From NCBI GenBank assembly GCA_003402735.1, contig QQNE01000035.1, positions 1 through 40,207 of the forward strand: 40,207 nucleotides of DNA, read 5' to 3'. The stretch's first letter is position 1. Each line of letters starts with the position of its first letter. The stretch comes from Verrucomicrobiota bacterium. Its GTDB lineage: Bacteria; Verrucomicrobiota; Verrucomicrobiia; Verrucomicrobiales; DEV007. The position numbers and the translations under genes were made by a program. A model generated the notes under the pieces. It was not told where the DNA came from, did not search any database, and saw only the letters and a program-made list of their open reading frames with translations. Positions 39,177 to 40,207 of this stretch are shown here, piece by piece.

Positions 39177-40207
39177 TCAGGCAAACCGGGCCACGGTATC
39201 AACTGGCAGCACGGGCTTGGCGGGAGCGGCGGAGGTGGGCCGGGGCGTGAGCTTGCCGTTGATTTGGCGGAGCTGGGCCACCATCTGGCGTTGGGTCTCG
39301 GTTTGCTTCTTGGTTTCGTCGAGGATTAGCTCGTTGGCGCTGCGGCCCATGATGAGGTTGATGGCGGAGGCGAAGGCTCCGGGCGGGATGCGGACGGATC
39401 CGGCTTTGGCCGCGGGTGCGGTTGGAGCCGCGGCAGGCCCCGGAGCGCTCGAACCGGCTGATCCGGCCTTTGAGACCGCTTGCTCTTTTGCTTTGGCCTG
39501 GGCATCAGTCGCCTTTTGCCGGGCTTGAAGACGCGCCGCCGCTTGGCTCAGGGCCGATTTCTCGCTTGAGGTGTCGAGGAGATCCTTGGTGGCGGTGAAG
39601 GCGTCGCCGAACATCTCGCCCACGTTGGACAGGGTTTGGCCGAACCGGTTCCGGGCCGCTTCGAAGGCTGGGGTGAGTTGGTCTTGGCTTTGGGCGAAGT
39701 TTCCCGACGCGCTCTCGCGAATGGTTTGGGCGGTGCCGCGGAGAGCGGTATCGGCGTTCCCGAGCAGTTTGCCGGCTCCCGGGATCGCCTTCATCTGCTC
39801 GATGGCCTTGGCCAGGAGTTCGAGGAGGATCGCCCCGAACGACTTGGCCACGCCCACCCAGGCATTGAGCGCCCCCTTCCAAAAATCCGCCGTGGCGAGC
39901 ACGGAGAACAGGGTGATCACGTTTTGGAAATGCTCGATGAGCAGTTGCCCGGCGGCGGCGAGCGCGGCCACCAGTCCACGCCAGAGCACGTTCACACCCG
40001 CCTTGAATCCGAGCGAGAGCGATTGCAGCACGAGGTTGCCCATCTCCCCGGCGCTGAACTCCTTGAAGAAGGCGACCACGGTCTTCATTGATCCCGCCAC
40101 CGCCGCGCCAATCCGTGCCGCGTTGTCGCGGAGCGAGCCCACCAAACCGATCGATTCATCCAGGAGGGGGCGCAGGGCGTCGTTCACCGGCTGGCCGAAT
40201 GACAAGA
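39177..40207 (-). CDS. Phage tail tape-measure-like protein, C-terminal part
   Basis: The frame is open to the right edge, so the first codon shown is internal. About 343 residues are visible. A long helical region has hydrophobic stretches (GNLVLQSLSLGFKAGVNVLW, GLVAALAAAGQLLIEHFQNV) followed by a coiled, Ala/Gln/Lys-rich part (SALSQAAARLQARQKATDAQ) and an Ala/Pro-rich linker. This layout, with membrane-like helices then coiled coil, is that of tape-measure proteins, which set tail length and later exit into the host membrane. It heads a leftward run of small tail genes. No specific domain is diagnostic, so an alternative large tail or GTA protein is possible. Confidence 0.65.
   Translation of the reverse strand, partial: LSFGQPVNDALRPLLDESIGLVGSLRDNAARIGAAVAGSMKTVVAFFKEFSAGEMGNLVLQSLSLGFKAGVNVLWRGLVAALAAAGQLLIEHFQNVITLFSVLATADFWKGALNAWVGVAKSFGAILLELLAKAIEQMKAIPGAGKLLGNADTALRGTAQTIRESASGNFAQSQDQLTPAFEAARNRFGQTLSNVGEMFGDAFTATKDLLDTSSEKSALSQAAARLQARQKATDAQAKAKEQAVSKAGSAGSSAPGPAAAPTAPAAKAGSVRIPPGAFASAINLIMGRSANELILDETKKQTETQRQMVAQLRQINGKLTPRPTSAAPAKPVLPVDTVARFA

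Noticed and set aside
1..40207. CRISPR arrays and intact insertion sequences
   Set aside because: I saw no regularly spaced repeats of CRISPR type and no transposase frame on either strand.

Overview
The window looks like a Verrucomicrobiota chromosome (PVC superphylum). This is inferred from gene content: secreted sulfatases, SMP-30 and glucose/sorbosone dehydrogenase-like enzymes fused to PKD and cytochrome c domains, a giant SGNH/beta-propeller/HEAT/discoidin protein of the PVC type, and a Tat-exported Gfo/Idh/MocA oxidoreductase. G+C is high, and many genes are coupled by 4-base ATGA overlaps.

Left part (1-22.1 kb) is ordinary chromosome. It holds the start of a glycosyltransferase and a small membrane protein (leftward), FxsA, then a tightly coupled exported esterase, SMP-30 lactonase-like protein and sulfatase, which suggest use of sulfated or esterified polysaccharide. 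Next come a VC0807-type membrane protein, a GT4 glycosyltransferase, a secreted PQQ-type dehydrogenase with PKD, cytochrome c and CBM6 domains, a protoporphyrinogen-oxidase-like flavoprotein, a 1345-residue secreted multidomain protein that has lost its heme motif and probably its SGNH catalytic residues, an acyl-CoA thioesterase, alanine dehydrogenase, a YegS-type lipid kinase, a PhoB/PhoR-type two-component pair, a tandem AP2-like DNA-binding protein and a Tat-exported oxidoreductase.

Right part (22.15 kb to the edge) is an integrated element. A tRNA-Leu(UAA) gene is followed at once by a tyrosine recombinase and a small excisionase-like HTH protein. Leftward genes of phage-tail type then occupy 23.86-28.28 kb and 36.5-40.2 kb: a partial tape-measure protein, tail-associated proteins, small coupled genes, a tail-fibre-like protein and a glycosyltransferase-sulfotransferase fusion.

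An 8-kb block of different character (28.6-36.5 kb) splits this tail operon. It carries a PAP2 phosphatase, an ArsR-type regulator segment interrupted by a stop codon and running in frame into a CobW-family GTPase, a second N-truncated ArsR remnant, then a rightward operon of outer-membrane-like protein, periplasmic double rhodanese, and PstS-PstC-PstA-PstB. Two 20-bp dyads of the same type (AGTTGC-N8-GCAACT) lie just before the GTPase and inside a near-consensus promoter before the operon, so both units look like one ArsR regulon. This is the best candidate in the window for an undescribed system: a metal- or oxyanion-responsive uptake/thiol-transfer module, now perhaps derepressed because both regulator genes look damaged.
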